DNA of 64,000 nt from TMP-86 sp031394735 (GCA_031394735.1 JANMXI010000294.1:19612-83611); one strand, 5' to 3'. Counted from the first letter of the stretch, positions 52,783 to 62,045 are shown. Numbers and translations are program-made. Notes: generated by a model not told the origin, from the letters alone.

Positions 52783-53141
52783 TCGACTTTCACGGTCTTA
52801 TCAAACGAGGCGGTCAACGAGACGTTCGAGATGTAGGGCACCGAATGGTCGTACGCCACATGCATGGAGATGCCGTCGCCGTCCTTCTTGATCTCAACAT
52901 CCTTGACGGTGATCTCAGCCACATCCTCGATGGTCCAGTGCCGGTCCAGCGACACGCGTATCCGCGCCGGATCCACGTTGTCGCCTTTGAATTCGACCGC
53001 CACCTGCTCCAGGGTGCGCACGATCTTCAAGTAGTTCAGGTAGACGGGCACCAGGCGTATGCCGGCATAGCCGATGAGTCCCACCAGGGACAGGATCATG
53101 AGCAATCCGATGAACGTGATGCCTTGTTGTCGATGTCGCAT
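52779..53141 (-). CDS. DUF4845 family protein with pilin-like N-terminus
   Basis: 120 residues from the ATG at 53141 with GGGAG upstream; the frame opens earlier inside lepB. The N-terminus RHRQQGITFIGLLMILSLVG resembles a type IV prepilin leader (basic residues, Gly, hydrophobic helix), though Glu5 is absent. A small periplasmic-type domain follows. DUF4845 genes commonly sit between lepB and rnc in gammaproteobacteria. Function unknown. Confidence 0.85.
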   Translation of the reverse strand: MRHRQQGITFIGLLMILSLVGLIGYAGIRLVPVYLNYLKIVRTLEQVAVEFKGDNVDPARIRVSLDRHWTIEDVAEITVKDVEIKKDGDGISMHVAYDHSVPYISNVSLTASFDKTVKVE

Positions 53142-53169
53142 TGAAGTCTCCCTCGAAAAACCCGTGTCG

Positions 53170-54186
53170 CTATTGAATCGCATTCCCGATCCGGCGCCAG
53201 AGAGGCCCGTCACGAGTATCTAAATTGAGCCAGATCCGCACCGCCTTGCCGACCAGATTCTGCTCCGGTACGAAGCCGGGCGCACCTGGATCGTCAAACC
53301 GGCTGTCCTGACTATTGTTGCGGTTATCGCCCATGAAGAAGTAATGCCCTGGCGGTACGCGCCATTCGCCGGCCTTATAGGGCTTATTGGCAAACATGAT
53401 GCGGTGGCGGCGCTGGTCCAACTGCTCGTACGCGGCCGTGGCACCCAGATACTCCCATTGGCCCTGTTTCGGCCCCTGATAGGTGCCGTCAGTCTGCTGG
53501 CGCATGGGCTGGTCGTTCACGTATAGCTGGTTGTTGTCATCGACGCGGATCAGGTCGCCGGGCAAACCGACGAGGCGTTTGATGTAGTTGATTTTCGGAT
53601 TTGGCGGCAACCGGAACACGATGACATCGCCACGATGCGGCGCACCGGTGGGCACCAGCAACGTGTTGGAGACCGGAAGCCGCAGCCCATAGGAATATTT
53701 GCTGACGAAGATGAAATCGCCGTCGAACAGCGTCGGCATCATCGAATCGGAGGGGATCCGGAACGGTTCGAACACGAAGGAACGGATGATGAGCACCAGG
53801 ATGATCACCGGAAAGAACGAACGCGCGTACTCCACGGCAATGGGTTCGCGCACGCGTTCCGCCGGCGTGCCGGCCGCCGTCGCCCGTGCGTTGCGTGCGC
53901 GCGAGAAAACAAAGCGGTCCAGCGCCCAGATCACACCGGAAAACGCACCGATCGACACCAGCATGAGACTGAAATCCACCGCTTCGTAGCGGAACAGCCG
54001 CCACAACATGCCGACGCACAGCGCCACCAGTGCATAGCCTGCCAGCCGCGCGTACAACGGTTCCTCGGCCGAGCTTGCTCCCGGATCACGTTGAGGCCGG
54101 AGGAACCAGCCATCGACGAGAATCACCAGCAGGCAGGCAACGGCTGCGCACAAGAAAATCAGAAACATGTCATCCGGATTGGCCAA
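53170..54186 (-). CDS. lepB: signal peptidase I
   Basis: 338 residues starting at TTG. Membrane helices at the N-terminus (DDMFLIFLCAAVACLLVILV and others) and near residue 125 anchor a periplasmic domain. The catalytic Ser is in PSDSMMPTLFDGDFIFVSKY (about residue 147). The Lys is in YIKRLVGLPGD (about residue 203). GHYFFMGDNRNNSQDSR is box E. It cleaves signal peptides of exported proteins. Confidence 0.97.
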   Translation of the reverse strand: MANPDDMFLIFLCAAVACLLVILVDGWFLRPQRDPGASSAEEPLYARLAGYALVALCVGMLWRLFRYEAVDFSLMLVSIGAFSGVIWALDRFVFSRARNARATAAGTPAERVREPIAVEYARSFFPVIILVLIIRSFVFEPFRIPSDSMMPTLFDGDFIFVSKYSYGLRLPVSNTLLVPTGAPHRGDVIVFRLPPNPKINYIKRLVGLPGDLIRVDDNNQLYVNDQPMRQQTDGTYQGPKQGQWEYLGATAAYEQLDQRRHRIMFANKPYKAGEWRVPPGHYFFMGDNRNNSQDSRFDDPGAPGFVPEQNLVGKAVRIWLNLDTRDGPLWRRIGNAIQ

Positions 54187-54233
54187 GTGTGAAACTCCCG
54201 CTCGCGCCTAAAAAAATGCCTTGAAAAGTATAC

Positions 54234-56036
54234 TTATGAACCGGCCTTCTTACCTACGCGCAGCACGGCCAGAAATGCTTCCTGCGGAATCTCCACCTGG
54301 CCGACCTGCTTCATGCGCTTCTTGCCGGCCTTCTGCTTCTCGAGCAGTTTGCGCTTGCGGCTGAGGTCGCCGCCATAGCATTTGGCGAGCACATTCTTGC
54401 GCAGCGCTTTGACGCTGGCGCGGGCGATGATGTGGCTGCCGATGGCCGCCTGGACCGCCACTTCGAACATCTGCCGCGGAATCAGTTCCTGCATCTTGTC
54501 GACCAGATCCCGCCCCTGACGGTAAGCATTGTCCTTATGCACGATCAGGGACAGCGCATCGACGCCTTCGCCATTGATCAGTACATCGAGCTTGACCAGT
54601 GGCGCGGCCTGGAAGCGGTCGAATTCGTAGTCGAAGGACGCATAGCCACGGCTGCAGGATTTGAGGCGATCGAAGAAATCCAGCACCACTTCAGCCAGCG
54701 GCAGTTCGTACTGCAGCGACACCTGGCTGCCCAGGAACAGCATCTTTTTCTGCACACCGCGCTTTTCACTGCACAGCGCGAGGACGTTGCCGACGTAGTC
54801 CGGCGGCACGAGAATGTTGGCGATGATGATGGGCTCGCGCAGCTCATCGACCCGCTCCGTCGGCGGCAGCTTGGCCGGATTGTCAACGCTGATGACCGTG
54901 CCGTCGGTCAGTTTGACTTCGTAGATGACCGTCGGTGCGCTGGTGATCAGGTCCAGGTTGTATTCGCGTTCCAACCGCTCCTGCACGATGTCCATGTGCA
55001 ACAGGCCGAGGAATCCGCAGCGAAAGCCGAACCCTAACGCGGTGGACACTTCCGGTTCGTAATGCAGCGCCGAATCGTTGAGCTTGAGCTTCTGCAGCGC
55101 CTCGCGAAATTGTTCGTAGTCATCGGAGCTGACCGGGAACAGGCCGGCGAACACGCGCGGTTTGATCTGCTTGAAACCGGCCAGCGCATCGGCCGCCGGA
55201 TTGCCCTCCAGCGTGATCGTGTCGCCGACCGGCGCGCCGTCGATTTCCTTGATACCCGCGATGACGAACCCGACTTCTCCGGTTTCCAGCCGCTCACGCG
55301 GCACGGGCTTCGGCGTGAAACGTCCGAGACGATCCACGGAATGACTGCGGCCCGTAGACATGACGCGGATCTTCGATCCGCGCTGCAACGAGCCGTTCAT
55401 CACGCGCACCAGCGACACCACGCCGACGTAGTTGTCGAACCAAGAATCGATGATTAGCGCCTGCAACGGCGCGTCCGGATCGCCTTTGGGCGCCGGGATG
55501 CGTTTGACGAGCTGCTCGAGCAGTTCCGGAATGCCCTCGCCGGTCTTGGCGCTGACGCGGGCCGCATCGTCGGCCGGGATGCCGATGATCTCTTCGATCT
55601 CGTGAATGACCTTGGCAGGATCGGCCGAGGGTAGGTCGATCTTGTTGATGACCGGGAGCACCTCGAGCCCCTGCTCCAGTGCCGTATAGCAATTGGCGAC
55701 GCTTTGCGCCTCCACACCCTGCGCCGCGTCGACGACCAGCAACGCGCCCTCACAGGCGGCCAGGGAGCGCGACACCTCATAGGAGAAATCGACATGCCCG
55801 GGCGTGTCGATGAAATTCAGTTGGTAAACTTCCCCACCAGGCGAGGAGTAATCGAGGGTGACGCTCTGTGCCTTGATGGTGATGCCGCGCTCGCGCTCCA
55901 GGTCCATGGAGTCGAGCACCTGTGCCTGCATCTCGCGCGCTTCCAGGCCGCCGCAGGTTTGAATCAAACGATCGGACAGCGTCGACTTGCCGTGGTCGAT
56001 GTGCGCGATGATCGAAAAGTTGCGAATATTCTTCAT
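54234..56036 (-). CDS. lepA: elongation factor 4 (LepA)
   Basis: 600 residues: G1 AHIDHGKSTLSDRL, DTPGHVDFSYEVSRSLAACE, NKIDLPSADPAKV, and the LepA-specific C-terminal domain (AKCYGGDLSRKRKLLEKQKA). It is a ribosomal GTPase acting in initiation or back-translocation. The ATG at 56036 is the family start. It lies upstream of lepB as in E. coli. Confidence 0.97.
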   Translation of the reverse strand: MKNIRNFSIIAHIDHGKSTLSDRLIQTCGGLEAREMQAQVLDSMDLERERGITIKAQSVTLDYSSPGGEVYQLNFIDTPGHVDFSYEVSRSLAACEGALLVVDAAQGVEAQSVANCYTALEQGLEVLPVINKIDLPSADPAKVIHEIEEIIGIPADDAARVSAKTGEGIPELLEQLVKRIPAPKGDPDAPLQALIIDSWFDNYVGVVSLVRVMNGSLQRGSKIRVMSTGRSHSVDRLGRFTPKPVPRERLETGEVGFVIAGIKEIDGAPVGDTITLEGNPAADALAGFKQIKPRVFAGLFPVSSDDYEQFREALQKLKLNDSALHYEPEVSTALGFGFRCGFLGLLHMDIVQERLEREYNLDLITSAPTVIYEVKLTDGTVISVDNPAKLPPTERVDELREPIIIANILVPPDYVGNVLALCSEKRGVQKKMLFLGSQVSLQYELPLAEVVLDFFDRLKSCSRGYASFDYEFDRFQAAPLVKLDVLINGEGVDALSLIVHKDNAYRQGRDLVDKMQELIPRQMFEVAVQAAIGSHIIARASVKALRKNVLAKCYGGDLSRKRKLLEKQKAGKKRMKQVGQVEIPQEAFLAVLRVGKKAGS

Positions 56037-56073
56037 GAAACCGCGGGTTGGACAAAACCGCGGATTATACCGT

Positions 56074-56334
56074 TCAACTGCGCAAAGATACGGCTTTAAG
56101 CAATTCTTCCCGGTCGAGCCGACCGTGGCAGACCAGTTCGCCCTCCAGCAGCAGCACCGGCACCTTGTGGCCGTAGCGGCTGCGCAGCGCGGCGTCCGCG
56201 TCGACGTCCAGGACCTCGAGCTGCCACTGGGCCGCCTCGCGCATCGACTGCAGCTCCACCTGCATCTCCTCGCACAGCGTGCAACCGTGACGCGAAAACA
56301 GTGTGAATTGCAGGCTCGCCGCTGCGCCGGTCAA
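56074..56334 (-). CDS. glutaredoxin-like protein (DUF836 family)
   Basis: 86 residues with a thioredoxin-fold start FTLFSRHGCTLCEEMQVEL containing CTLC, the cis-Pro segment HKVPVLLLEGELVC, and a C-terminal helix. This matches the DUF836 glutaredoxin-like family. The TTG start overlaps the rseB stop (TTGA). It takes the place where rseC/mucC is found in other sigma-E operons. Confidence 0.85.
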   Translation of the reverse strand: MTGAAASLQFTLFSRHGCTLCEEMQVELQSMREAAQWQLEVLDVDADAALRSRYGHKVPVLLLEGELVCHGRLDREELLKAVSLRS

Positions 56335-57359
56335 TGCTTGGGTCCTGCCGCTCCCAGCGAAGTGACCGAATGTGCGATGAATTCCACGGTCTGCGCCGGC
56401 ACTTCACCGACCGCGGTGACCTGATGGCCCTGCACCACGGTGGAAAAGGCATAGCCGGCGCCTACACGCGCCAGACCCTGCATGGGCGGCGCGGCATTGG
56501 GCGAGGATGCCGGCGGCGCGGTTGGTTCTGATTCGACGAACACCGACACCGTGGCCACTCCGTCCGAATACACCAGATGCGTCGCGGGTGCATTGCTCTC
56601 CCCCAACGTCTGCGCACCGGACACTGTCAGACGAAATCCAGGCGGCAGTCGGCTCGCCCGAAACGCCGCCGTCGCGGGCGACGCGTTGTCGACCGAGGTG
56701 CCCTGACGCACCCATTTCATGCCCTCTGTTCGCACCGCAGTTTGCACGGCACTTTCTGGAATACTGTCGGGCATTTCCAGATTTGCAAAGACGATTTGTT
56801 CGACCACCTGGCCACGCGAATCGCAGAGCTGGGTCTTCAGCGGCATGGCGGTCTGTTCGTCCAGCCACAGGCGGTAGCCAAAACGGAACTGATCTTTCGG
56901 CGTGACACTGATGACGCGCGTTGGCCGTCCCAGGATCCGGCCCGGCGGCAGGGATGCGATCTTGTAGAACTCATCGACGTCGGCATTGAACTGCGGCAGC
57001 GATCCCAGGAAGGGATTCTTGTCCTTGCGCGGTTCCACCAGCACCGTGCGCTGATCGGGCAGATAGCAGGTGAGTTCTTCGTTGGTGCGAACGAATTCGC
57101 GGCCCGAACCGTCCATGGAGACCAGCCGCTCGGTGACCCGGCCGGCGTGCACTCGGTGCACGATGCGCAGGGTTTCCACCTGCCCCTGGCTGAGATGGAA
57201 GAAGGTGCCGTCGTAATTGCGCATCGCCAGCGCCTGGTTCATTTTGTCGAGCCAGGCGCGCGGATCATCGCCGGTGGCTGCCGCTTGCGCGAGGCCGGCG
57301 AGCAGGATGCCTGCCAACGACGCACCGGTCAGTTTGCGCAACGGCAGCAACGCACTCAT
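56331..57359 (-). CDS. rseB: sigma-E regulatory protein RseB/MucB
   Basis: 342 residues with a signal peptide (LTGASLAGILLAGLAQAAA) and the MucB/RseB fold (WLDKMNQALAMRNYDGTFFH, GRVTERLVSMDGSGREFVR, GYRLWLDEQTAMPLKTQLCD). RseB binds the periplasmic part of RseA and senses lipoprotein or LPS stress. It overlaps rseA by ATGA. Confidence 0.94.
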   Translation of the reverse strand: MSALLPLRKLTGASLAGILLAGLAQAAATGDDPRAWLDKMNQALAMRNYDGTFFHLSQGQVETLRIVHRVHAGRVTERLVSMDGSGREFVRTNEELTCYLPDQRTVLVEPRKDKNPFLGSLPQFNADVDEFYKIASLPPGRILGRPTRVISVTPKDQFRFGYRLWLDEQTAMPLKTQLCDSRGQVVEQIVFANLEMPDSIPESAVQTAVRTEGMKWVRQGTSVDNASPATAAFRASRLPPGFRLTVSGAQTLGESNAPATHLVYSDGVATVSVFVESEPTAPPASSPNAAPPMQGLARVGAGYAFSTVVQGHQVTAVGEVPAQTVEFIAHSVTSLGAAGPKH

Positions 57360-57997
57360 GGCCGGTTGGTCAGAGGCTCGGATTGCGGTAGCGGATCGCT
57401 CGGCGGCGGTTGCTCACTGGGCGCTTCGGCGATCAACCCCGACAGGACATTGCGCTGTCCCAAGGCCGAGGAATATTTGCTGTGCGCGAACACATAGTTG
57501 GTCAGGCGCGCCGCCGGCATGGCCGTGATGCCCTCCGGCGCCGCGGCCGGCACGGTGTACGACACGGCCTCGCGCGGCCGCACAGTCGCGGTCGCGCGCA
57601 CCGCAACCACCGTCGGTGCAGCAGCGGGTTGATTGGCGGCGGTCAGCGCCGGCACATCGGCCCGTCGCTCGAGGGAGACCACCGCGATTGCGGCAACGCC
57701 GGCAGCCACCGCTGCACCGGCGAGCGGGCGCCACCAGCGGCGCGCACGCGAGGCCCGCGGCAGGTCCACCACCATGGCGGGTTCTGCGTCGATCCGTCGA
57801 TTGATGCCCGCAGCGAAGCCGCGCGACAGAGGTCCGCCATTGGGACTGCGAACCACCTCGGCGATCAAGGCGTAACGCCCGAACGCCTCGCGCAGTTCCG
57901 GGTCGCGCGACAGGCGCTTCAACAACAATTCAGATTCTGAATCCGGCAACTCGCCGTCGAGAAACGCCGACACTTGCTCACGAATTTGTTCGCTCAT
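57356..57997 (-). CDS. rseA: anti-sigma-E factor RseA/MucA
   Basis: 213 residues. The cytoplasmic sigma-binding domain (REQVSAFLDGELPDSESELL) is followed by one membrane helix (PLAGAAVAAGVAAIAVVSLE, about residue 95) and a periplasmic tail rich in Ala, Thr and Pro. It holds sigma-E at the membrane until proteolysis. The ATG overlaps the rpoE stop. Confidence 0.93.
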   Translation of the reverse strand: MSEQIREQVSAFLDGELPDSESELLLKRLSRDPELREAFGRYALIAEVVRSPNGGPLSRGFAAGINRRIDAEPAMVVDLPRASRARRWWRPLAGAAVAAGVAAIAVVSLERRADVPALTAANQPAAAPTVVAVRATATVRPREAVSYTVPAAAPEGITAMPAARLTNYVFAHSKYSSALGQRNVLSGLIAEAPSEQPPPSDPLPQSEPLTNRP

Positions 57998-58596
57998 GGA
58001 TCCTCAGGACGGCCCAGGCCACCGTCGAAAATTGGGCGTAGTTTTTTGTCGATGGCCTCACGCGCGCGAAATATTCGCGAGCGCACGGTACCGACCGGAC
58101 AATCCATTGTCTGGGCAATCTCCTCATAACTCAAACCATCCAACTCGCGCAGCACGATGGCGGTGCGCAGGTCTTCGGGAAGGTGCTCGATCGCTTGATT
58201 GACCGTGTCGCGAATCTCATCGGTCAACAACAGCGCTTCGGGGGTTTCGGATTCCGATAATCGAGCCTGCATTTCGTAAGCATCCGGATCCTGCAGATCC
58301 AGATTGTAATCCATGGGCCGGCGCTTGCTGGCCACGAGAGCGTTCTTGGCGGTGTTGATGGCGATCCGGTACAGCCAGGTGTAGAACGCGCTGTCACCGC
58401 GAAAGGAGGCCAAGGCTCGGTACGCCTTGACGAACGCTTCTTGAGCGATGTCTTCCGCCTCGTGTGAATCGTGCACGTAACGCATGATCAGCTTCAGCAC
58501 CTTGTGCTGGTATCGCAACACCAACAAATCGAACGCCGCGCGCTCGCCCCGCTGGACTCGTTCAACCAGTTTGAGGTCACCTTCCTCAACGCCCAT
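57994..58596 (-). CDS. rpoE: RNA polymerase sigma-E factor (AlgU/RpoE)
   Basis: 200 residues from the ATG at 58596 with GGGG upstream; the frame opens 31 codons earlier but those are not conserved. Region 2 (DLLVLRYQHKVLKLIMRYV, DIAQEAFVKAYRALASFRGD) and region 4 (IVLRELDGLSYEEIAQTMDC, PVGTVRSRIFRAREAIDKKL) are complete. It directs the envelope-stress regulon and here probably its own operon. Confidence 0.97.
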   Translation of the reverse strand: MGVEEGDLKLVERVQRGERAAFDLLVLRYQHKVLKLIMRYVHDSHEAEDIAQEAFVKAYRALASFRGDSAFYTWLYRIAINTAKNALVASKRRPMDYNLDLQDPDAYEMQARLSESETPEALLLTDEIRDTVNQAIEHLPEDLRTAIVLRELDGLSYEEIAQTMDCPVGTVRSRIFRAREAIDKKLRPIFDGGLGRPEDP

Positions 58597-58637
58597 GAAT
58601 GACCCCAAACCGGCCGACACAGCCGTCAGCCTGTGGC

Positions 58638-58665
58638 GATAGACCCGTACGCTTTGAAAAAGTTC
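58638..58665 (-). promoter_or_regulatory. sigma-E-type promoter of rpoE
   Basis: GAACTT (58660-58665), a 16-base spacer and TCTATC (58638-58643) on the minus strand fit the sigma-E/AlgU pattern (GAACTT-N16-TCTGA-like). It lies about 40 bases before the rpoE start, predicting autoregulation of the rpoE-rseA-rseB operon. Confidence 0.72.
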
Positions 58666-58707
58666 GCCATTTACCGACATCGATGCCATCTAAAAGCGCG
58701 CGACCCA

Positions 58708-59169
58708 TCACGCTACGTCCGATGCGCACATGATGTCGCCCTCGAGGGTCAGCCGGGCGCGCAGGCGACGGGCGGCGGCGGCGTCACTTACCATATTGGG
58801 CAGCAACACCACCCACGGCCGATCATAGCGCCCGAAGACACCGCGCCGGAAGACCAGTAACGACACCTTGCCCAGTCGGCGCGAACCCGGTGCCAGCCGC
58901 GCCGCCCTGCGCCGACCGCGGCCATCCTCCAACACCCAATGCGGGCCACCCACCCATTCCAGCCGGAACAGTGCGCGCCCGGTGCGTCCGTGCAGGAGGC
59001 CCTGTACGGCTGCCGCGCCGGCGATGCACAACGCTGCCAGGGTTGCAAGGCGCCACACCGGTGCAAGCGGGGACAACACCAGCGTGTACCCAGCCCCGCA
59101 CAACAACAGCAACGCGCCGGCCAACAGCAGCGGCGAGGGTTTGAGCTCGATGAGGATGGGCAATGGCAT
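58708..59169 (-). CDS. YgfX/CptA family membrane protein
   Basis: 153 residues with two N-terminal helices (LLLAGALLLLCGAGYTLVLS, LATLAALCIAGAAAVQGLLH) and a small cytoplasmic domain (GKVSLLVFRRGVFGRYDRPW). It follows sdhE, as ygfX (cptA) does in enterobacteria, where it has been reported as a toxin-like partner of YgfY/SdhE acting on MreB and FtsZ. Similarity is low, so assignment rests on position, size and topology. Confidence 0.7.
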   Translation of the reverse strand: MPLPILIELKPSPLLLAGALLLLCGAGYTLVLSPLAPVWRLATLAALCIAGAAAVQGLLHGRTGRALFRLEWVGGPHWVLEDGRGRRRAARLAPGSRRLGKVSLLVFRRGVFGRYDRPWVVLLPNMVSDAAAARRLRARLTLEGDIMCASDVA

Positions 59170-59184
59170 GGCTAACCGCGCGGC

Positions 59185-59451
59185 TCAGGGCCGAACGGGC
59201 GCCTGCACGATGCGATCGATGAGGGCTGCCAGGAGCGGCGCGGTTGGCCGGTCACGTCCCAGGCAGTAGTCGTACAGTACCGGGTCCTGCAGCTCGAGCA
59301 GCTCGCGGAATCCGGCTTGTTCTGCGGCGCTGGCGGACAGGAAATCCCGATCCAGGTAGCCGGTCAGCAACCGGTCCAGTTCCTTCATGCCGCGGCGGCA
59401 GCGCCAACGCAATCGGCCTGCGTCCGCAACCGGTGAGGACGCAGTGCGCAT
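59185..59451 (-). CDS. sdhE: FAD assembly factor SdhE
   Basis: 88 residues from the ATG at 59451, overlapping the sdhB stop (TGATG). The signature RRGMKELDRLLTGYLD (RGxxE) and the FRELLELQDPVLYDYCLG region are those of SdhE/YgfY, which helps attach FAD covalently to SdhA. It is the sixth gene of the sdh operon. Confidence 0.93.
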   Translation of the reverse strand: MRTASSPVADAGRLRWRCRRGMKELDRLLTGYLDRDFLSASAAEQAGFRELLELQDPVLYDYCLGRDRPTAPLLAALIDRIVQAPVRP

Positions 59452-60236
59452 CACACTCGCCGTTCGGCGATCAGCTGTTTGATTTCGCCGATTGCCTTGG
59501 CCGGATTCAAATCTTTCGGACAGGCTTCGGTGCAGTTCATGATGGTGTGGCAACGGTACAGACGGAATGGATCTTCCAAATGGTCGAGCCGCTCGCCGGT
59601 GGCTTCGTCGCGGCTGTCGACGATCCAGCGATACGCCGCCAGCAAGGCCGCGGGTCCGAGATAGCGGTCGCTGTTCCACCAATAGCTGGGGCAACTGGTC
59701 GAGCAGCAGGCGCACAGGATACAGGCCGAGGGACGGTCCACCCGCTCCTGGTCTTCCTTGCTTTGCAACCGCTCCTGATCCGGCGGCGGTGGCGTGCGCG
59801 TCTGCAGCCAGGGCTTGACGGAGGCGTACTGCGCATAGAAATTCCCCAGGTCCGGCACCAGGTCCTTGATGACCGGCATATGCGGCAGCGGATAGATGCG
59901 CACCTCGCCACGCACCGCATCGCAGGCGCTGATGCAGGCCAGACCATTACGGCCATCGATGTTCATGGCGCAGGAACCGCAGATGCCTTCGCGGCAGGAG
60001 CGGCGGAAGGTCAGCGTCGAATCGACCTCGTTCTTGATCTTGATCAACGCGTCCAGAACCATTGGACCGCAGTCATCCATGTCGAGGGTGTAGGTGTCGA
60101 TGCGCGGATTGCGGCCCGAGTCCGGATCGAAGCGATAGATCTTGAAGGTGCGCACATTCTTGGCGCCAATGGGTGCAGGGAACACTTTGCCGTTCTTGTC
60201 GATCTTGGAATTGGCGGGAAGGGCGAATTCAACCAT
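59451..60236 (-). CDS. sdhB: succinate dehydrogenase iron-sulfur subunit
   Basis: 261 residues. The [2Fe-2S] cysteines lie in SCREGICGSCAMNIDG and a following LAC. The [4Fe-4S]/[3Fe-4S] clusters lie in CILCACCSTSCPSYWWN and CHTIMNCTEACPKDLNP. It relays electrons from SdhA to the membrane quinone site. Confidence 0.97.
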   Translation of the reverse strand: MVEFALPANSKIDKNGKVFPAPIGAKNVRTFKIYRFDPDSGRNPRIDTYTLDMDDCGPMVLDALIKIKNEVDSTLTFRRSCREGICGSCAMNIDGRNGLACISACDAVRGEVRIYPLPHMPVIKDLVPDLGNFYAQYASVKPWLQTRTPPPPDQERLQSKEDQERVDRPSACILCACCSTSCPSYWWNSDRYLGPAALLAAYRWIVDSRDEATGERLDHLEDPFRLYRCHTIMNCTEACPKDLNPAKAIGEIKQLIAERRV

Positions 60237-60260
60237 GGACTTTAAACTCCTGACACCGGC

Positions 60261-62045
60261 TCAATAGGTACGCGCTTTGGGCGCAATGGTCTGGACATCG
60301 TCGGTCAGCGTGTTGAGGTGCACGGCGCGGTAGTCGATGCGGGTGGATCCTTTTTCATCCACCCAGCACAGTGAATGCTTCATCCAGTTCTGATCGTCAC
60401 GGTCCGGGAAATCCTCCCGTGCCTGCGCGCCGCGGCTCTCCTTGCGGTTCTCCGCCGAGTGCAGCGTCGCCACCGCCTGGCCGAGAAGGTTGTCCAGTTC
60501 CAGGGTTTCGATCAGGTCCGTATTCCAGATGAGCGATCGATCGGCCACCAGTACATCGGCGAAGGAGTCGAACACCTTGGCAAGTTTGCGCTTGCCGTCA
60601 TTGAGCGTCTCGCCGGTACGAAACACCGCCGCATCGCTTTGCATGGTGCGCTGCATGTCGTCGCGGATGTCCGCGGTGAGCCGCGCACCCTTGGCATGGC
60701 GCAGCTTGTCGAGGCGCGCAACGGCAGCCGCGGTCGCATCGGCCTTGAGCGCGCGATGTGGCGTGCCTGGCTTGAGGGTGGCGGCGCAATGACGTGCCGC
60801 AGCGCGTCCGAACACCACCAGATCGAGCAGCGAATTGGAACCAAGACGGTTGGCGCCGTGCACCGATACGCAGGCCGCTTCGCCCACCGCCATCAGACCC
60901 GGCACGATGGTTTCGCGCTGCGCACTGTCCAGCGTCACCGCATCGCCGTTCACCGTGCAGGGAATACCGCCCATGTTGTAGTGAACCGTGGGCAGAACCG
61001 GAATCGGTTCCTTGTTGACATCGACGCCGGCGAAAATGCGCGCCGTTTCGGCGATGCCGGGCAGGCGTTCCTTGATGACATCCGGACCCAGGTGCTCCAG
61101 ATGCAGATGGATATGATCCTTTTCGCGACCGACGCCGCGTCCCTCGCGAATCTCCACCGTCATCGAGCGACTGACCACGTCGCGCGAGGCAAGGTCCTTG
61201 GCATTCGGTGCATAGCGCTCCATGAATCGTTCACCGGCGGAATTGGTGAGATACCCGCCCTCGCCGCGCGAGCCTTCGGTGATCAGACAGCCCGCCCCGT
61301 AAATGCCGGTGGGATGGAACTGCACGAACTCCATGTCCTGCAATGGCAGACCGGCACGCAGCACCATCCCACCGCCATCACCGGTGCAGGTATGGGCGGA
61401 GGTGCAGGAGAACCAGGCGCGGCCATAGCCGCCGGTGGCGAGAATGGTCTTGTGCGCGCGAAAGCGATGCAGCTTGCCGTCCGACATGTCCAACGCCAGC
61501 ACGCCCCGGCATTCGCCGCCCTCCATGATCAGATCGAGCGCGAAGTACTCGATGAAGAACTCGGCCTTGTTCTTCAGCGACTGCTGATACAGCGCGTGCA
61601 GCATCGCGTGGCCGGTGCGATCGGCGGCGGCACAGGTGCGCTGCGCGATGCCCTTGCCAAAATGCGTGGTCATGCCGCCGAAGGGCCGCTGATAGATCCG
61701 GCCCTCTTCAGTGCGGGAAAACGGCACGCCGTAATGTTCCAGTTCGATGACGGCCGCGGGCGCCTCCTTGCACATGAACTCGATGGCATCCTGATCGCCG
61801 AGCCAGTCCGAGCCCTTGACGGTGTCGTACATGTGCCAGCGCCAATCGTCCTCGCCCATGTTGCCAAGAGCCGCGGAAATGCCGCCTTGTGCAGCAACCG
61901 TGTGACTGCGGGTCGGGAACACCTTAGTCAGACAGGCAGTGCTCAGCCCGGCCTCGGCCAGGCCGAAGGTGGCGCGCAGTCCGGCGCCGCCGGCGCCTAC
62001 GACCACGACGTCGTAGGTGTGGTCGATGATTTGATAGTCGCTCAT
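60261..62045 (-). CDS. sdhA: succinate dehydrogenase flavoprotein subunit
   Basis: 594 residues from the ATG at 62045, overlapping the sdhD stop (ATGA); the frame reads further upstream into sdhD. It has VVVVGAGGAGLRATFGLAEA, the His that carries FAD (TRSHTVAAQGGISAALGN), and active-site segments HPTGIYGAGCLITEGSRGEG and RLGSNSLLDLVVFGRAA. It oxidises succinate to fumarate. Confidence 0.97.
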   Translation of the reverse strand: MSDYQIIDHTYDVVVVGAGGAGLRATFGLAEAGLSTACLTKVFPTRSHTVAAQGGISAALGNMGEDDWRWHMYDTVKGSDWLGDQDAIEFMCKEAPAAVIELEHYGVPFSRTEEGRIYQRPFGGMTTHFGKGIAQRTCAAADRTGHAMLHALYQQSLKNKAEFFIEYFALDLIMEGGECRGVLALDMSDGKLHRFRAHKTILATGGYGRAWFSCTSAHTCTGDGGGMVLRAGLPLQDMEFVQFHPTGIYGAGCLITEGSRGEGGYLTNSAGERFMERYAPNAKDLASRDVVSRSMTVEIREGRGVGREKDHIHLHLEHLGPDVIKERLPGIAETARIFAGVDVNKEPIPVLPTVHYNMGGIPCTVNGDAVTLDSAQRETIVPGLMAVGEAACVSVHGANRLGSNSLLDLVVFGRAAARHCAATLKPGTPHRALKADATAAAVARLDKLRHAKGARLTADIRDDMQRTMQSDAAVFRTGETLNDGKRKLAKVFDSFADVLVADRSLIWNTDLIETLELDNLLGQAVATLHSAENRKESRGAQAREDFPDRDDQNWMKHSLCWVDEKGSTRIDYRAVHLNTLTDDVQTIAPKARTY

